DNA of 64,000 nucleotides. It comes from Micropterix aruncella. Its lineage: Eukaryota; Arthropoda; Insecta; Lepidoptera; Micropterigidae. Position numbers and translations under genes: made by a program. Below, in pieces: positions 37,848 to 50,894 of this stretch (positions within the stretch are counted from its first letter, which is position 1; each line of letters starts with the position of its first letter). The notes under the pieces were generated by a model. The model had not been told where the DNA came from and made no database searches. It worked only from the letters and a program-made list of their open reading frames with translations. The DNA lies in the NCBI GenBank assembly GCA_944548615.1, contig OX155957.1, positions 24,521,031 to 24,585,030 on the forward strand, read 5' to 3'.

Positions 37848-38122
37848 GGGCCCGATTGCGTTTCTTCGTGAACTAAAATAGGAACTTATTTCAACTGAAC
37901 GAGACAATACGTTAGAACGGAATATAAAACGAACTATCGTCAATTTTCCCGCACACACATTTAAACACATTTCGTGCAGTGTTAGATTTAGCTGCTTTAT
38001 CTTTGGTGGGTAGTTTTAATGCAGAAAGGTGACAACCGTTCATTTCACATTTCTGTCGTACTGCTCTGTCTCGTTCACATGAACTAATTTCCGATTTTGA
38101 TTCAAGAGAAACGCAATCGAGA
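37848..38122. mobile_element. Foldback MITE family M, copy 3
   Basis: Left end GGGCCCGATTGCGTTTCTTC is intact; the right end reaches CGCAATCGAGAC and lacks the final CCC, so the target duplication cannot be confirmed. Same orientation as copies 1 and 2. Confidence 0.8.
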
Positions 38123-38328
38123 CGAATAATACCTAGGTAATTTATATTGGCAAAGATGTGAGGGTATGTAAATTGTGTATGTGTATTACGCTGGTATATT
38201 TTAAATGCCATGAGGGCAGAAACAGTTTTCGTTCTTCCTTTACTAATAAACTTCTGAATAAGGCATTTTTTAAGAACCACTTTTGTCAGTCCTGAAATAT
38301 CGAAGTGTTTACCTTAAATATTCTTTAA

Positions 38329-38567
38329 CCCCTCGAGTACCAGACGGCCCGAAACGTCCAGAATTGATATTTACCATCGAACCCCAGACGGCCCGAAATG
38401 GCCAGGCGAGGCCGAATAGGAACATAAAACAGGTCTTTTTTAGACGATCGGTGTGACAGTTTCGGAGTAATCGTTTTTTTTCTGAAACGCCATCTTTTTT
38501 TTGAGACTCGCGAATTTCTTACGGGCCGTAAGGCACACATTAAAATAAAACCGCGGGCCTCGAGGGG
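38329..38567. mobile_element. piggyBac-type MITE with TTAA target sites
   Basis: CCCCTCGAG at the left and CTCGAGGGG at the right form a 9-bp terminal inverted repeat flanked on both sides by TTAA (38325-38328 and 38568-38571). TTAA duplication is the hallmark of piggyBac-family insertion. The 239-bp body contains the repeated CAGACGGCCCGAAA word (38342 and 38387) and no transposase. Confidence 0.75.
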
Positions 38568-38571
38568 TTAA

Positions 38572-39890
<1,319 letters not shown>

Positions 39891-40664
39891 ACGCTTAACT
39901 GGAAAACAAACGTATCTTAGAATCGTAAAAATAATGCCTATTAATATGGCTTTACGAGTTATATACTTTTTTTAAATGATATTACTGGTAGAAAAAAAAT
40001 GAGAAAAGAACTGGAAAAAGGAATTATTCGTATTATAGACGATAATTAGAACAGCGACGCATTGTTTGCAGCTAAAACAAAGCAAACATTTAGAAAGTGC
40101 AATTGATGGTTGTAAATATTTTATGTAAAATAAAAAGTGACGAATATTTAGAGATAGTAAACTACTACCTGAAGTTGTCAATTTATTCGAAATGCTCCAC
40201 ATCATGCCTGCAACGACAGCTTCAGAGATCCTTTAGCGCCATCCCTCGCCTCAAAACGTACTATAGATCTACAGTGAAGTATAGGTAATAGACTGAAATA
40301 TGTCGCCATCCCATCAAACAATACTTGGAAGTATTGAACCTGAGACCTCCCATTGTATGTAGCTTCATCAAGATGAAATTTGAGAAAGTATATGATACCG
40401 TGTATCAACCAGATTTTTAAAGCTATTACGACGATCCTTTTACATTTCCTATATTTTTTCTGGTTGAGCTATATTATATTATACTGCTAGACCACGCGCC
40501 CGGGTGCCTGTAATTAGTTTGCCGAATTGGATTTGCCGAGGGGAGTTTAGACGGAAAGCCTGAAGTCGAAATTCGATTTAAGCAATTTGCAGTGTGCCGT
40601 TAATGTGCCAACTCGCAAAAATCACTTTATTAATGTGCTCACTTTGTCGAGCAACTTTACCGAG
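39891..40664. other. Mostly unrecognised; short repeat pair
   Basis: 40355-40405 (TGTAGCTTCATCAAGATGAA, then TTTGAGAAAGTATATGATAC) recurs at 58479-58528. 40490-40620 is a less AT-rich patch not seen elsewhere in the window. No gene recognised. Confidence 0.35.
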
Positions 40665-40687
40665 GGAGAGAGAGAGAGAGAGAGAGT
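40665..40687. repeat. (GA)n microsatellite
   Basis: About 11 GA units within otherwise unique sequence. Confidence 0.9.
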
Positions 40688-40944
40688 GCTCCAGCTATAA
40701 CTGGAATGTGTGCCAGATGCTGTCAGCGAGTAATTCATCACACATTTTGAACAGTTTTAATCGAAAACACAGTTATAACTTTATTTCCATTTGATGCGAT
40801 TAAAACTTAACTAATATGGAACAATTTTCATTGCAAATACGGTCAAAACTAACAGACGGGTCTTAAGTAACCCGTAGATTTGGTGAAAGAGGATTTCCGA
40901 GGTTGAACCTGGATAAGCAGGCTTTTTTACAATCTGTCATATTA

Positions 40945-41612
40945 GACCAAGAGGCAGCGATAAAAAGTGCAAGAGTTTTGTAAAAGCTGAATCTTCAGAT
41001 AGTAATTTGGCCATAGATTCTGGAGTAGAGTCAGCAGGCCAGACTCCGGGTCACCTAGCGCTGGCGTGTTAGGAAAGGTGCACATTTAATTAGTAGGTAC
41101 GCCCAAAGCGTTCTTGAAAATCTGAAAATTCATCAGTAGACAGTTGATGCAATACAGAACTCGAAACAAATGGGCAGACTTATTAACAATAGAATGCGTG
41201 ACGTAAGCATTATCCCGTACATGTCACAAAAATAAAGTCAATTATATTAGTGGCACATTAGATCGATGCGTAATAGATACCGACAAATACGTACCGGCGT
41301 ATTTACAGAGACTTCATTTTCGTGACATGTATGGAGTAATGCCGAAGCCACGCGTTCTATTGTTAAGCAGTCTGACGATTTGTTTCTAGTTTTTTATTGC
41401 ATCCACTGTCTACTGATGAATTTTCAGCTTTTCCGAAACACTTTAAGGGAACGAATTAAAATTACACCTTTCCTAGTACGCCAGCGCCAGGTTTCCCGGA
41501 GTCTGGCCAGCTGACTCTACCCCGGCATTCTATGGACCGAATACTGTCTGATCTTAAAGTATCAGCTTTTACAAAACTCTTGCTCTTTTTTGTCGCAGGC
41601 TCCCCAACTATA
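40945..41612. mobile_element. Foldback element, ~300-bp diverged arms
   Basis: Left arm (about 40945-41240) and right arm (about 41320-41612) pair as reverse complements with mismatches: GCAAGAGTTTTGTAAAAGCT, GGCCAGACTCCGGG, TCATCAGTAGACAGT and TAACAATAGAA occur in both. The centre is a spacer of roughly 80 bp near 41280. No coding frame. Divergence of the arms indicates age. Confidence 0.8.
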
Positions 41613-41745
41613 TACACAAATAAATACTGTGACAAGTAATAGTTATTTCAAAGTAAATCCATGTTACTTTTACGGCCTTTTACAACGAGAAGGAAAAGTG
41701 TTGTCCATGAGCAAAAAAAAATTAAATAACTATTCATGAAGCCGG
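41613..41745. other. Spacer
   Basis: Nothing recognised. Confidence 0.3.
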
Positions 41746-42010
41746 AGATATCCATTTTCAGCCCGTCATTTCCAGATAGAAATCTGTCTGTTTATCTGTG
41801 ATTCCTCCACGATAGCGCATAAACGCTTAATCAGATTGAGTTGAAATTTCGCATGAAGTCATCATTTGTTCATGGCAAGAGTTGAAACTGTGGTTGAAAT
41901 CGGGCCACCAGAGGGCGCATTAGTAGTATATAAAATTCGAAATATTGGACTTAGAGACTTGAAATTTGGTACACAGATGTCTTGTTGGTCCGAAATCCCA
42001 TTGAAATTTG
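41746..42010 (+). repeat. Dispersed repeat C, copy 2
   Basis: Shares ATTCCTCCACGATAGCGC, TGAAATTTCGCATG and GACTTGAAATTTGGTACAC blocks with 62226-62612. It holds the word CCACCAGAGGGCGCATTA at 41905-41922, which resembles a CTCF site. Confidence 0.65.
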
Positions 42011-42429
42011 CGTAAATGATTGAATCAAACGTGTCTAATACGATGTATTCTCATTGTCCGCGCTCGTCGCCGACTATCCCTTTCAATCAGGTTAACCTCC
42101 TTCCCAAAGGGACATCAAATTCAACATCCTTTTATAAGTCCTTGGCTAACTGTCGGTAAAGTTTTGGAGTGACACAAAAAGGTATAAAAAGTATCAAGCA
42201 ATGGCTAAATATATATAAAAGGTTAACTCACCTTCTTCCTATGGTAGTTATCTGCGTGATGCAGTGCTCCTCGTACATTGTACACGGAGTCTACGTCGCA
42301 GCCACTTTCGCTTCGAAGACGACCGCGCCATTCCGATGAATCACCATCAGCTCCTCCATGTATTTGCACTGCCTCGTCACTGGTAGACACAATAAAAAAC
42401 AGAATTAGAAAACGTCGTTAAAGAAAGGC
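42011..42429. other. No recognised gene
   Basis: A GC-richer patch at 42240-42390 lacks any recognisable frame. Confidence 0.3.
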
Positions 42430-42510
42430 CCGGCCAAAGACAACGACATAGTGGTTAGAACGCCTGATCTTGCATTGTACGCTTCCCGACTGTCACCATT
42501 TCCCCTTGGG
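42430..42510 (+). repeat. Possible tRNA-derived SINE head
   Basis: GACATAGTGGTTAGAACGC resembles the A box and D-arm of tRNA-derived SINEs. The expected B box has degraded to CGCTTCCCGACTG. Only the head is suggested; no tail was defined. Confidence 0.3.
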
Positions 42511-42929
42511 ATAAAATTAAAGGAATAGCATTTCAATTCTGTCGATCGAATGTAATAACGAGACACACACTTACACACAAGTTACACGCACAGATACATA
42601 TAAACACATAGTAGGGTTAGTTGTAAGATATTGTCGTATGGTAATAAATACGCCCATTGTGAAATTACACATTTAAAGAAGAAACAAACTAACAAACAAG
42701 AAAAACAAAGGTTAGGAGCTCGTCCAAAGTACATTCAAAATTCAAAATGGAAAAATCTGTATTCGTTTCGTTAGTTTCAAAATATGTAAATTTTTTAACT
42801 ATGTTGCCTTCACACTATGTTAGTTTTGAGCTATTTTAAATATTACCAGCACCAATGTATCCTGAAAACAGAGCCAAGGATGTCGCCAGGCAAAAGCCAT
42901 GATGGAGCAACAACTTCCAAAGAAAACCA
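42511..42929. other. No recognised gene
   Basis: Nothing recognised. Confidence 0.3.
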
Positions 42930-43330
42930 ACGCTCAACACGAACAAGAAGAACCTTAGTATCACTATTGGTCTCCTCACCGTACACACGACCCTTTGAGC
43001 ACATCTATTCAACATTGGCTTGACCGAGAGCAAGGACTGCAGAATATATGGTGAGGAACCTGAAGACAGCATACACAACGTTAGTCGCTGCCCATGCCTC
43101 GCCGCAAAAAGACACAGTTTAATGGGACGAGCCTTTCTCAAACCCAGCGATCTGCCCAGGATCACCGATCTGGTCAGTGATCTGCATGGACTGGTACAGG
43201 GCTACTAGCAGACCACTGACCCAACAACAAAGTGGGTGGTTGTAACTAACAAAAGATCGTATAGATCCAGATGGCATCAAGGGCTAGAAACAAATCCCCA
43301 CTCCGTTTACTATTACTACTACTAGCACCA
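42930..43330 (+). pseudogene. LINE RNase H/zinc-knuckle C-terminal fragment
   Basis: The plus strand reads NKKNLSITIGLLTVHTTL, a TAG, then HLFNIGLTESKDCRIYGEEP, DSIHNVSRCPCLAAKR and GRAFLKPSDL, ending at TAG 43206. In R1/LOA-type LINEs the end of the RNase H domain is followed by such a Cys-His cluster (CxxC...H....C). Here the second Cys of the first pair is Tyr (CRIY in place of CRxC). A GC-balanced 3' region runs to a TTACTATTACTACTACTAG tail at 43310-43328. The copy is 5'-truncated and dead. Confidence 0.65.
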
Positions 43331-43689
43331 ATGTACAGTGAAGTTGCTAAATATTACATTTTTGTCACTGACATAGTTTCAGAGAGATCATAGGAAATAA
43401 CAAAATACTTTAAATTTACACTTTTGATTGGATCGTTATTTAGTGTCATATAAAATGTATTAATTTCTTCGAGCATTCCTTTAAGACAATCAATATTTTT
43501 AGATATAATTTTAGATAGTAAATGGTTTCTTAATAATATTAACACAAAATATGATTATATTACACATTATCTTCAAAAATAATAGATTTTTAGTTTTTGT
43601 ATAAAAAATGCAAAATGTTATTCTATCTCGAAAATTAAAGGCAATTTGGTAACAAAACAATGCCAAATTCGGAATCAGCCACCTATTTT
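43331..43689. other. No recognised gene
   Basis: AT-rich; nothing recognised. Confidence 0.3.
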
Positions 43690-44665
43690 TTTACGACTGC
43701 CCAACAAAAACGAGTGTAATGTTTTCAGGGTTCATCTATGTATGTTTTACGTTTCTTTAGTCCACCATAACATCTAAACGCTTGAACCGATTAAAAAGTG
43801 TTTGGTATTTTTATGTCATCTCGAGTGTTATAGGGTACCTTAACTGCCCAAATATCAAGTAAGTAGTTGACTAGATGTCCAAAATGTCAATAGATTGACA
43901 TAAATTATGTCGTGTTTATTATTAAATGAAGGATCTATTAATTTGCATTCCAGAAATATATCTACATGTATCTATATGAATATACATAAACCACAAATAA
44001 TTTACAAAAAGCCATAATAAATATTATAAATACAATAGTTCACTTTCTGAAGAGGCAGTCGTGTTTTTTATTATTTTTAATAAATTTACTTGTTAATATA
44101 AATTGACTGCAAAATATATTGAATGAAAACCAATGCTGACCAGTTTAAACTGTAGTTATAGAATAACGAAAATATCAAAATGTGTAGTATTAAAATATTT
44201 AAAACAGAATGAAATAGTGATAAATCTTCAAAATATGCCGATTACATAATACCTTAACTGCCCAAATGTCAAGTAAGTAGTTGTCTAGATGTCCAAAATG
44301 TCAATAGATTGACATAAATATGTCGTGTTTATTATTAAATGAAGGATCTATTTAATTGCATTCCAGAAATATATCTACATGTATCTATATGAATATACAT
44401 AAACCACAAATAATTTACAAAAAGCCATAATAAATATTATAAATACAATAGTTCTCTTTCTGAAGAGGCAGTCGTGTTTTTTATTATTTTTAATAAATTT
44501 ACTTGTTAATATAAATTGACTGCAAAATATATTGAATGAAAACCAATGCTGACCAGTTTAAACTGCAGTTATAGAATAACGAAAATATCAAAATGTGTAG
44601 TATTAAAATATTTAAAACAGAATGAAATAGTGATAAATCTTCAAAATATGCCGATTACATAATAC
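43690..44665 (+). repeat. Repeat E with a recent 414-bp tandem duplication
   Basis: The family's leading part (ACGACTGCCCAACAAAAACG, then CACCATAACATCTAAACGC) is followed by two copies of a 414-bp block, 43837-44250 and 44251-44665, each opening ACCTTAACTGCCCAAAT. Only a handful of differences separate them by eye. Each block contains ACAATAGTTC and GGCAGTCGTGTTTT, the words shared by all family members. Confidence 0.85.
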
Positions 44666-44999
44666 AATTTAGATCGTCACAATATTTATTTTTTAGTAGT
44701 AAAATGTGTTCTTGTAATTTACTACGTACCAAAATCAATATAAATATTATACCTAAATAAATCGTTAAATCTTTGTAAAAAATATTTTTTATTAAATAAT
44801 TTGTCAAGTTGTTAATTTCATAGTCCAGAGTTATGATAAAGGATAACCTGCGAGATGTGCTTTCAAGCATCGAGTCTATATAGAGTTTTAGAATTCAGTC
44901 TTAAAAGTGAAGCATGCCAGAGCATAGCAAGGAAAGGATTAATTACTTGTTCAAATTGTTCTTTTGCCTTTCTTTAATTCATTAATTCCCGTGCTGGAG
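44666..44999. other. No recognised gene
   Basis: AT-rich; nothing recognised. Confidence 0.3.
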
Positions 45000-45345
45000 T
45001 TTAAACAAGATTAGGATGAGGAATACTCTTAACACAATCCTTTGCATAATCCGCGGGGAGCGAGACGGAGATATATGAGACCACGCCTACCTCCCTCACG
45101 GTTCCTGTGGGAGGGAAAGTGACAACGGGAGAGCCATCCATTTCTCCTCCGCCGAGCGGCTGGGGAGCGGGCATATTTTCCAGCATCTCGTCCCTCTCTC
45201 GCGTACTCCGTTAGAGCGGGAGGGCGCGAGCGGCGGACAGGCTGCCGGCAAAAATCAATGTGCTCGCGTAGAGTTCGTTTTATTTCAGCGAGATGCTCGT
45301 AATCAGTCTCTTGCTGGAGGTTATAACGCAAACAGACGATAAATC
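45000..45345 (-). other. GC-rich island
   Basis: The most GC-rich stretch outside the receptor exon. Minus-strand frames of 61 and 100 codons overlap it (the longer, 45029-45331, has an Arg-rich middle) and no motif is recognisable. It could be a non-coding conserved element, an untranslated exon or a promoter-like island. I see no splice evidence. Confidence 0.3.
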
Positions 45346-46072
45346 CGAGGAATAAACGCGCGTAAATTCATGGATCTGTCGAGAGCAAATAAAACAGAGC
45401 GACAACCGTCAAGCCAATTAAGTATGGCCAGGTTTTCCGTCTATGGTATTAATTCCGACTAAAAGTCATCTTGGGATGTGGCAGCTGGCTTCTTAATACT
45501 GGCTATAAGCGTGGTGCTGTTTACTAAGCGGGATCCTCAGTTTTTCATTAAACATTTCCTTATATAAAACAGGTACATTACAGTACCAGCAAAACCAAAT
45601 CGCTATGTACTAAAAAAAGTAGGGGAGATCCGCTCAAGATGACACATTACGAGCTGAATATTTCAAATATACCTAGGTTAAATATACATTTAAAAAAAGG
45701 AGATATCAGTGCCACCGCTTTTCCATTAGTTTGAAAAATTAACTGTCAAGTACTCGTGTACTACCTCAAGTTAGCTCTATCTGTTGAACTACTCCTAAAG
45801 CGGTGAAGTGAAATCATATTTTATTAATAGTAAAAGAAAAAGTAGTTAAGCCGTTTTATCCACGCGCTTTTCATTAAGAGATGCGATTTATTGCTGTTTT
45901 TTTAAACGAAGTTTATTTTGGCAGCTCAGCTATGGGAAATTTTAGAGTTTTGCCTTTTTTTGCCAATAATAATCGCAAGTGGATTTGGCTGATATTTGGA
46001 ATTTATAAATGTTATCCAATATAAGTAGTAGATTTTTACCAAAAAAGGATATAAACAATAATATTTTTACAC
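45346..46072. other. No recognised gene
   Basis: Nothing recognised. Confidence 0.3.
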
Positions 46073-46439
46073 GACTACCCCACAAAAAAGGAGTGTAATG
46101 CTTTCAGGGTTCATCTGTGTACTCGTATGTTTTCCGTTTATTTATTCCACCATAACTTCTAAACGCTTGAACCGATTTCTAAGTGTGTATAGTATTGTTA
46201 GAGTCGCTATATTATTACAAGTGTCATGTGGTCTCTTAACTGTCTATATATTAAGTAGGTAGTTATTTAAATGACTATAAATTAACCTAAATATATAGAG
46301 TTTTATTGTCAAATGAAAGGTCTGATTGAATACATTTCGAAAATACATATCTATTTTTACTGATAAATACCTAAATCACAAATTTTTCTTAAAAAACTGT
46401 AATGGAAAAAAAATAATTATGGAAACAATAGTTTACTTT
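46073..46439 (+). repeat. Repeat E, host of the Penelope insertion (left part)
   Basis: Starts ACGACTACCCCACAAAAAAG and follows the family through AACTTCTAAACGCTTGAACC to AACAATAGTTTACTTT, where the Penelope pair interrupts it. It resumes at 49526 with AATAGTTTACTTTCTGTAAC and GGCAGTCGTG. Confidence 0.75.
46427..46439. repeat. Target-site duplication, left (Penelope)
   Basis: AATAGTTTACTTT, identical to 49526-49538. It marks the Penelope pair as one insertion. Confidence 0.85.
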
Positions 46440-46538
46440 ATAAATAGGATAGAAAACGAAATTACCCCGTGAAATTTGTAGCACCCGATGTTTCGGTGAC
46501 GTTGCACCCGCCGTTGTCTAGGGTAGACTGAAGAGCTG

Positions 46539-47552
46539 TCAATCCGTTGTTTTGCGGGTAGGCCGCATACCGCTGCCGCCGCTGCGTAGGTTATAACGGT
46601 GGTGGGGGGCCGGGCTCGGAGCGCGGAAATTTTGAAAATCCGTCTTGCACACAACACTCACTGTATCCTGTTTTACGTCTTTGCGTTCGGCGTTCGGCGG
46701 CGGGAACATTTTAAGAAGAGGGTTCCACGTAGAAGAGAGTTTGTAGCCGTCGTCTCTATTGAAGTTCGGGGTTCTTCTTATTTCAATGGCTTCCCGGATC
46801 ATGCGAGGAAAGTAAAATTGTTCCTTGGATAGAACAATGGGATTTTGAAACTGTATCCAGTGGTTACTTCCGCTATCCAGTATACATATGTTCGCAGATC
46901 GCCGATTTTTCTCGCTGAACGTTTTTAACAGCTTTGATGTGTTCTGTCAGTCGCGTGGCTATGGGCCGTTTCGTTTGTCCAACGTAGGCTAGACCGCAGC
47001 TGCATTCGACTTTATACACACCCGGGGTTTGCAGTGGTATTACATCCTTTACAGGCCTCAAAAATCGAGCTATATTTTGGGTCGGTTTGAAGATCGTTTT
47101 TATGTCGAATCTGTTTAGCATCTTACTTATTCGATCTGTCTCGCCCTTGACGTATGGTAAGAATGCTCTTGATCTGCTTGGTTTCTGAGTTTCGTCTGTA
47201 TTAGATCGTGTGCATGTCTCGTGATATTTTCCGTATCCATTTTTCCTAAGGACATCGTTAACATGTTCCGTCTCCTTCGGAAAATGCTCAGTGTCGCATA
47301 GATCGCGTGCTCGGTTCACGAGCGACGTTTGCACTGAACGTAGATGGTAGGGATGATGGTGTGACCTTGCATGCAAATATCTGTCCGTATGTGTGGGCTT
47401 CCGATATACCGTATGTCCGAGAGTATTGTCACTTCTCTTCGTCACTTTGACATCCAAAAATGGTAAGGAGCCGTCCTTCTCTAATTCATAGGTGAATCTG
47501 ATTTTGGGTGTATGGAGTTTAGATGACCCAGGAATTCTTTCACCATTTGAAT
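46539..47552 (-). pseudogene. Penelope linker and GIY-YIG endonuclease, minus copy
   Basis: Frame enters from the insert boundary with IQMVKEFLGHLNSI, then FTYELEKDGSLPFLDVKV, TVYRKPTHTDRYLHARSHHH, AFLPYVKG and the endonuclease GVYKVECSCGLAYVGQTKR (GVY and YVG are the GIY-YIG residues; the CSC is the family's Cys motif). A 2-base insertion near 46885 shifts the frame after CEHMYTG. The rest (REAIEIRRTPNFNRDDGYKL to TRKTTD, stop at 46539) reads in another frame. The endonuclease nicks DNA to prime reverse transcription. Sequence is very close to the plus copy. Confidence 0.85.
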
Positions 47553-47557
47553 GTTGC
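47553..47557. repeat. Insert target duplication, left
   Basis: GTTGC, matched at 48228-48232. Confidence 0.7.
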
Positions 47558-48227
<670 letters not shown>

Positions 48228-48232
48228 GTTGC

Positions 48233-48573
48233 AAAGGATGCAGAAGGTATCATCCACGTAGCGAAGCCAGAGAATGGGCTTGATTTTGGAGGTTTTTATG
48301 GCTAATTCCTCAAAATATTCCATATATAGGTCACTAACTATCGGCGATACGGGGCATCCCATTGCTACTCCGTCGATTTGTTTGTAATAATCGCCACTCC
48401 ATAGAAAGTAGCAGGATGTCAGGCAATGTTGAAGCATGTCGGCGTAGCTAAAAGGGAGGTCCTCAGACCTTAGTTTATCTCTCACCACTGTAAGACACTC
48501 CGAAATAGGCAAATTCGTAAATAGAGATTCGACGTCAAAGCTCACCATTATTTCGTCTTCGGCCAGTTTTAAG
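48233..48573 (-). pseudogene. Penelope reverse transcriptase core, minus copy
   Basis: Reads KLAEDEIMVSFDVESLFTNL (motif A with the catalytic Asp in FDV), YKQIDGVAMGCPVSPIVSDL (motif B) and [11 protein letters not shown] (motif C, YVDD). About 110 residues, uninterrupted. The upstream part is lost at the head-to-head junction near 48573. The downstream part continues beyond the insert at 47552. Confidence 0.85.
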
Positions 48574-49525
48574 TACCATCATCCCTACCATCTACGTTCA
48601 GTGCAAACGTCGCTCGTGAACCGAGCACGCGATCTATGCGACACTTAGCATTTTCCGAAGGAGATGGAACATGTTAACGATGTCCTTAGGAAAAATGGAT
48701 ACGGAAAATATCACGAGACACGCACACGATCTAATACAGACGAAACTCAGAAACCGAGCAGATCAAGAGCATTCTTACCATACGTCAAGGGCGTGACAGA
48801 TCGAATAAGTAAGATGCTAAACAGATTCGACATAAAAACGATCTTCAAACCGACCCAAAATATAGCTCGATTTTTGAGGCCTGTAAAGGATGTAATACCA
48901 CTGCAAACCCCGGGTGTGTATAAGGTCGAATGCAGCTGCGGTCTAGCCTACGTTGGACAAACGAAACGGCCCATAGCCACGCGACTGACAGAACACATCA
49001 AAGCTGTTAAAAACGTTCAGCGAGAAAAATCGGCGATCTGCGAACATATATTGGATAGCGGAAGTAACCACTGGATACAGTTTCAAAATCCCATTTTTCT
49101 CTCCAAGGAACAATTTTACTTTCCTCGCATGATCCGGGAAGCCATTGAAATAAGAAGAAGCCCGAACTTCAATAGAGACGACGGCTACAAACTCTCTTCT
49201 ACGTGGAACCCTCTTCTTAAAATGTTCCCGCCGCCGAACGCCGAACGCGAAGACGTAAAACAGGATACAGTGAGTGTTGTGTGCAAGACGGATTTTCAAA
49301 ATTCCCGCGCTCCGAGCCCGGCCCCCAACCACCGTTATAACCTACGCAGCGGCGGCAGCGGTATGCGGCCTACCCGCAAAACAACAGATTGACAGCTCTT
49401 CAGTCTACCCTAGACAACGGCGGCTGCAACGTCACCGAAACGTCGGGTGCTACAATTTTCACGCGGTAAATTCGTTTTCTATCCTATTTATAATGTCAAA
49501 CAACCGCGATAGTCTTCGATTTTAT
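48574..49525 (+). pseudogene. Penelope endonuclease copy, plus strand
   Basis: From the junction it reads HHPYHLRSVQTSL and RARDLCDT, a TAG where the minus copy has Glu, then ATG at 48664 and an uninterrupted 242 codons to TGA at 49390. It shows SRSRAFLPYVKG, GVYKVECSCGLAYVGQTKR, the RLTEHI and ICEHI blocks and REAIEIRRSPNFNRDDGY. It keeps the whole GIY-YIG endonuclease in frame but has no reverse transcriptase, so it could not move alone. The 3' end runs about 33 bp further than that of the minus copy. Confidence 0.85.
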
Positions 49526-49625
49526 AATAGTTTACTTTCTGTAACGGCAGTCGTGTTATTGTTGTATATATGTATATATGAATTTTAATATATTTACTCG
49601 TTGCAACATTATTTTTCGAGCATAT
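49526..49625 (+). repeat. Target duplication, right, and rest of repeat E
   Basis: AATAGTTTACTTT at 49526-49538 repeats the left flank; TAACGGCAGTCGTGTTATT and AATATATTTACTCGTTG continue the interrupted repeat E. Confidence 0.75.
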
Positions 49626-50141
49626 TAGATGACATTTGTTTGGATGTTATCACCCTACTAGATGAAGTAGTATTGGAAGTAAATTTAACTGATATGGACT
49701 CATACTGAGAATAACTTTACAAATAATTTCACTATGAAGCAATAAATGACCAACAGGTGTCACTAGGCTAAAATAAACAATGACTAAAAGTGTTTTTTCT
49801 TGTCAGTGTTACTATCACTGAACTACGATCCTACGCACGCATCCCCCCTGATAGAGAAAAAAAGAGAAATTGTGGAATCGCATATTGTAGAGTTGCCCTG
49901 CGTCTCACTTTTATAATGTTTATCACTAAAAGTAGCCCCGAAAAATCTTGGAGAAAGTATGCAAAAGCAATTATTGTACAAGATATGCTAATACTATGTA
50001 TGTAGGTACTAACATCTATTAGTGACAGGTGATTGGAGGGAGATTTTGTCTAGTGGCGCCTCGCACCAAATAATCACATGGACGTAGAACATTACATATA
50101 TAATTGTTTTGTACACTGTTTCATTTAACCCAGTCTAACAT
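49626..50141. other. No recognised gene
   Basis: Nothing recognised. A CTAGTGGCGCCTCGC word lies at 50050. Confidence 0.3.
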
Positions 50142-50179
50142 CATTGATTTTATAGTGTAATTACACTATAAAATCAATG
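50142..50179. repeat. Perfect 38-bp palindrome
   Basis: CATTGATTTTATAGTGTAA pairs with its exact complement with no loop. Weak similarity of the flanks (TAACAT) extends it imperfectly. Confidence 0.95.
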
Positions 50180-50427
50180 CTAACATGTTGTACCAGTAAT
50201 AACTCAGGAGTAAGTACATATTCAGAACTATGATGTATCGGCACCATGCTATTCGATAAACTTTAAACATAGCTTATATCGCTATCGCTTTGTTCAAAAC
50301 GGTATAAAATGACAAATATTCGTTATTATTCCGCCGGGATTTTAGACGAAGCGAGAAAGAGACGGCGCTCTACTCGCCTGTCGTAGGAAAGATAGAGATA
50401 ACATTTATGTTAAGTTGTCAAGAACAC

Positions 50428-50459
50428 CGTCACGGGCCAACGCCTGTTGGCCCGTGACG
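50428..50459. repeat. Strong hairpin, 14-bp stem and 4-nt loop
   Basis: CGTCACGGGCCAAC, loop GCCT, GTTGGCCCGTGACG. GC-rich within AT-rich DNA. It has no T-run after it and no bacterial context, so it is not a terminator. Confidence 0.95.
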
Positions 50460-50474
50460 CGAAAATATACAGGC

Positions 50475-50894
50475 TGAGTTTTTTATTAGTGTCATCCTTA
50501 TAGTGGGTGAATCAGTACAAGCAAATGAGAGACTTTTGATATTTTTTTAGGGTAACATTTTTTTTTTTTCGAAAATCCAAAAAAATAATTGTGCCCGTAC
50601 ATGTGGCAAATTTTGAAAAAAATATAAAAAGCCTTGTGCGCGCTGTGTCATCTGGCGGTAGGTAAAGTGAAGCAAGCAAACAATATTCGCGGTATTTTAC
50701 CCACCGCAGTAGATGACGCAGCGCGCTCAACGCTTGTCAAACTTTTACTTAATAGTTACATAAAATGTTAAACAAAACATTTTTTTTGTTTTTCTATTTT
50801 TTAAATTGAAAGTTGATTATATGAGCCTATTATATGCAATCAGTATGAGTATACTGATTTACCCACTAAAAGGGTGTCACTAATAAAAAACTCA
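50475..50894. mobile_element. Foldback MITE, ~45-bp terminal inverted repeats
   Basis: TGAGTTTTTTATTAGTG at the left pairs with the complement at the right (CACTAATAAAAAACTCA), with matching extending to the GTGGGTRAATCAGTA block. A second inverted pair lies inside (GCGCTGTGTCATCTGGCGG at 50640 against 50688-50727). No target duplication is clear. A minus-strand 72-codon frame inside is incidental. Confidence 0.75.

Noticed and set aside
42836..43165. 109-codon minus-strand frame
   Set aside because: Antisense of the LINE C-terminal fragment at 42930-43208, whose Cys-His cluster explains the sequence on the plus strand.
45001..45331. Protein-coding exon in the GC-rich island
   Set aside because: Frames lack motifs and splice signals; kept as an unexplained island instead.
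48943..49332. 129-codon minus-strand frame (and 46599-46832 on the plus strand)
   Set aside because: Antisense of the Penelope endonuclease coding frame; the same shadow appears in both copies.
50428..50459. Rho-independent terminator
   Set aside because: A strong hairpin but without a following T-run and in an animal genome.
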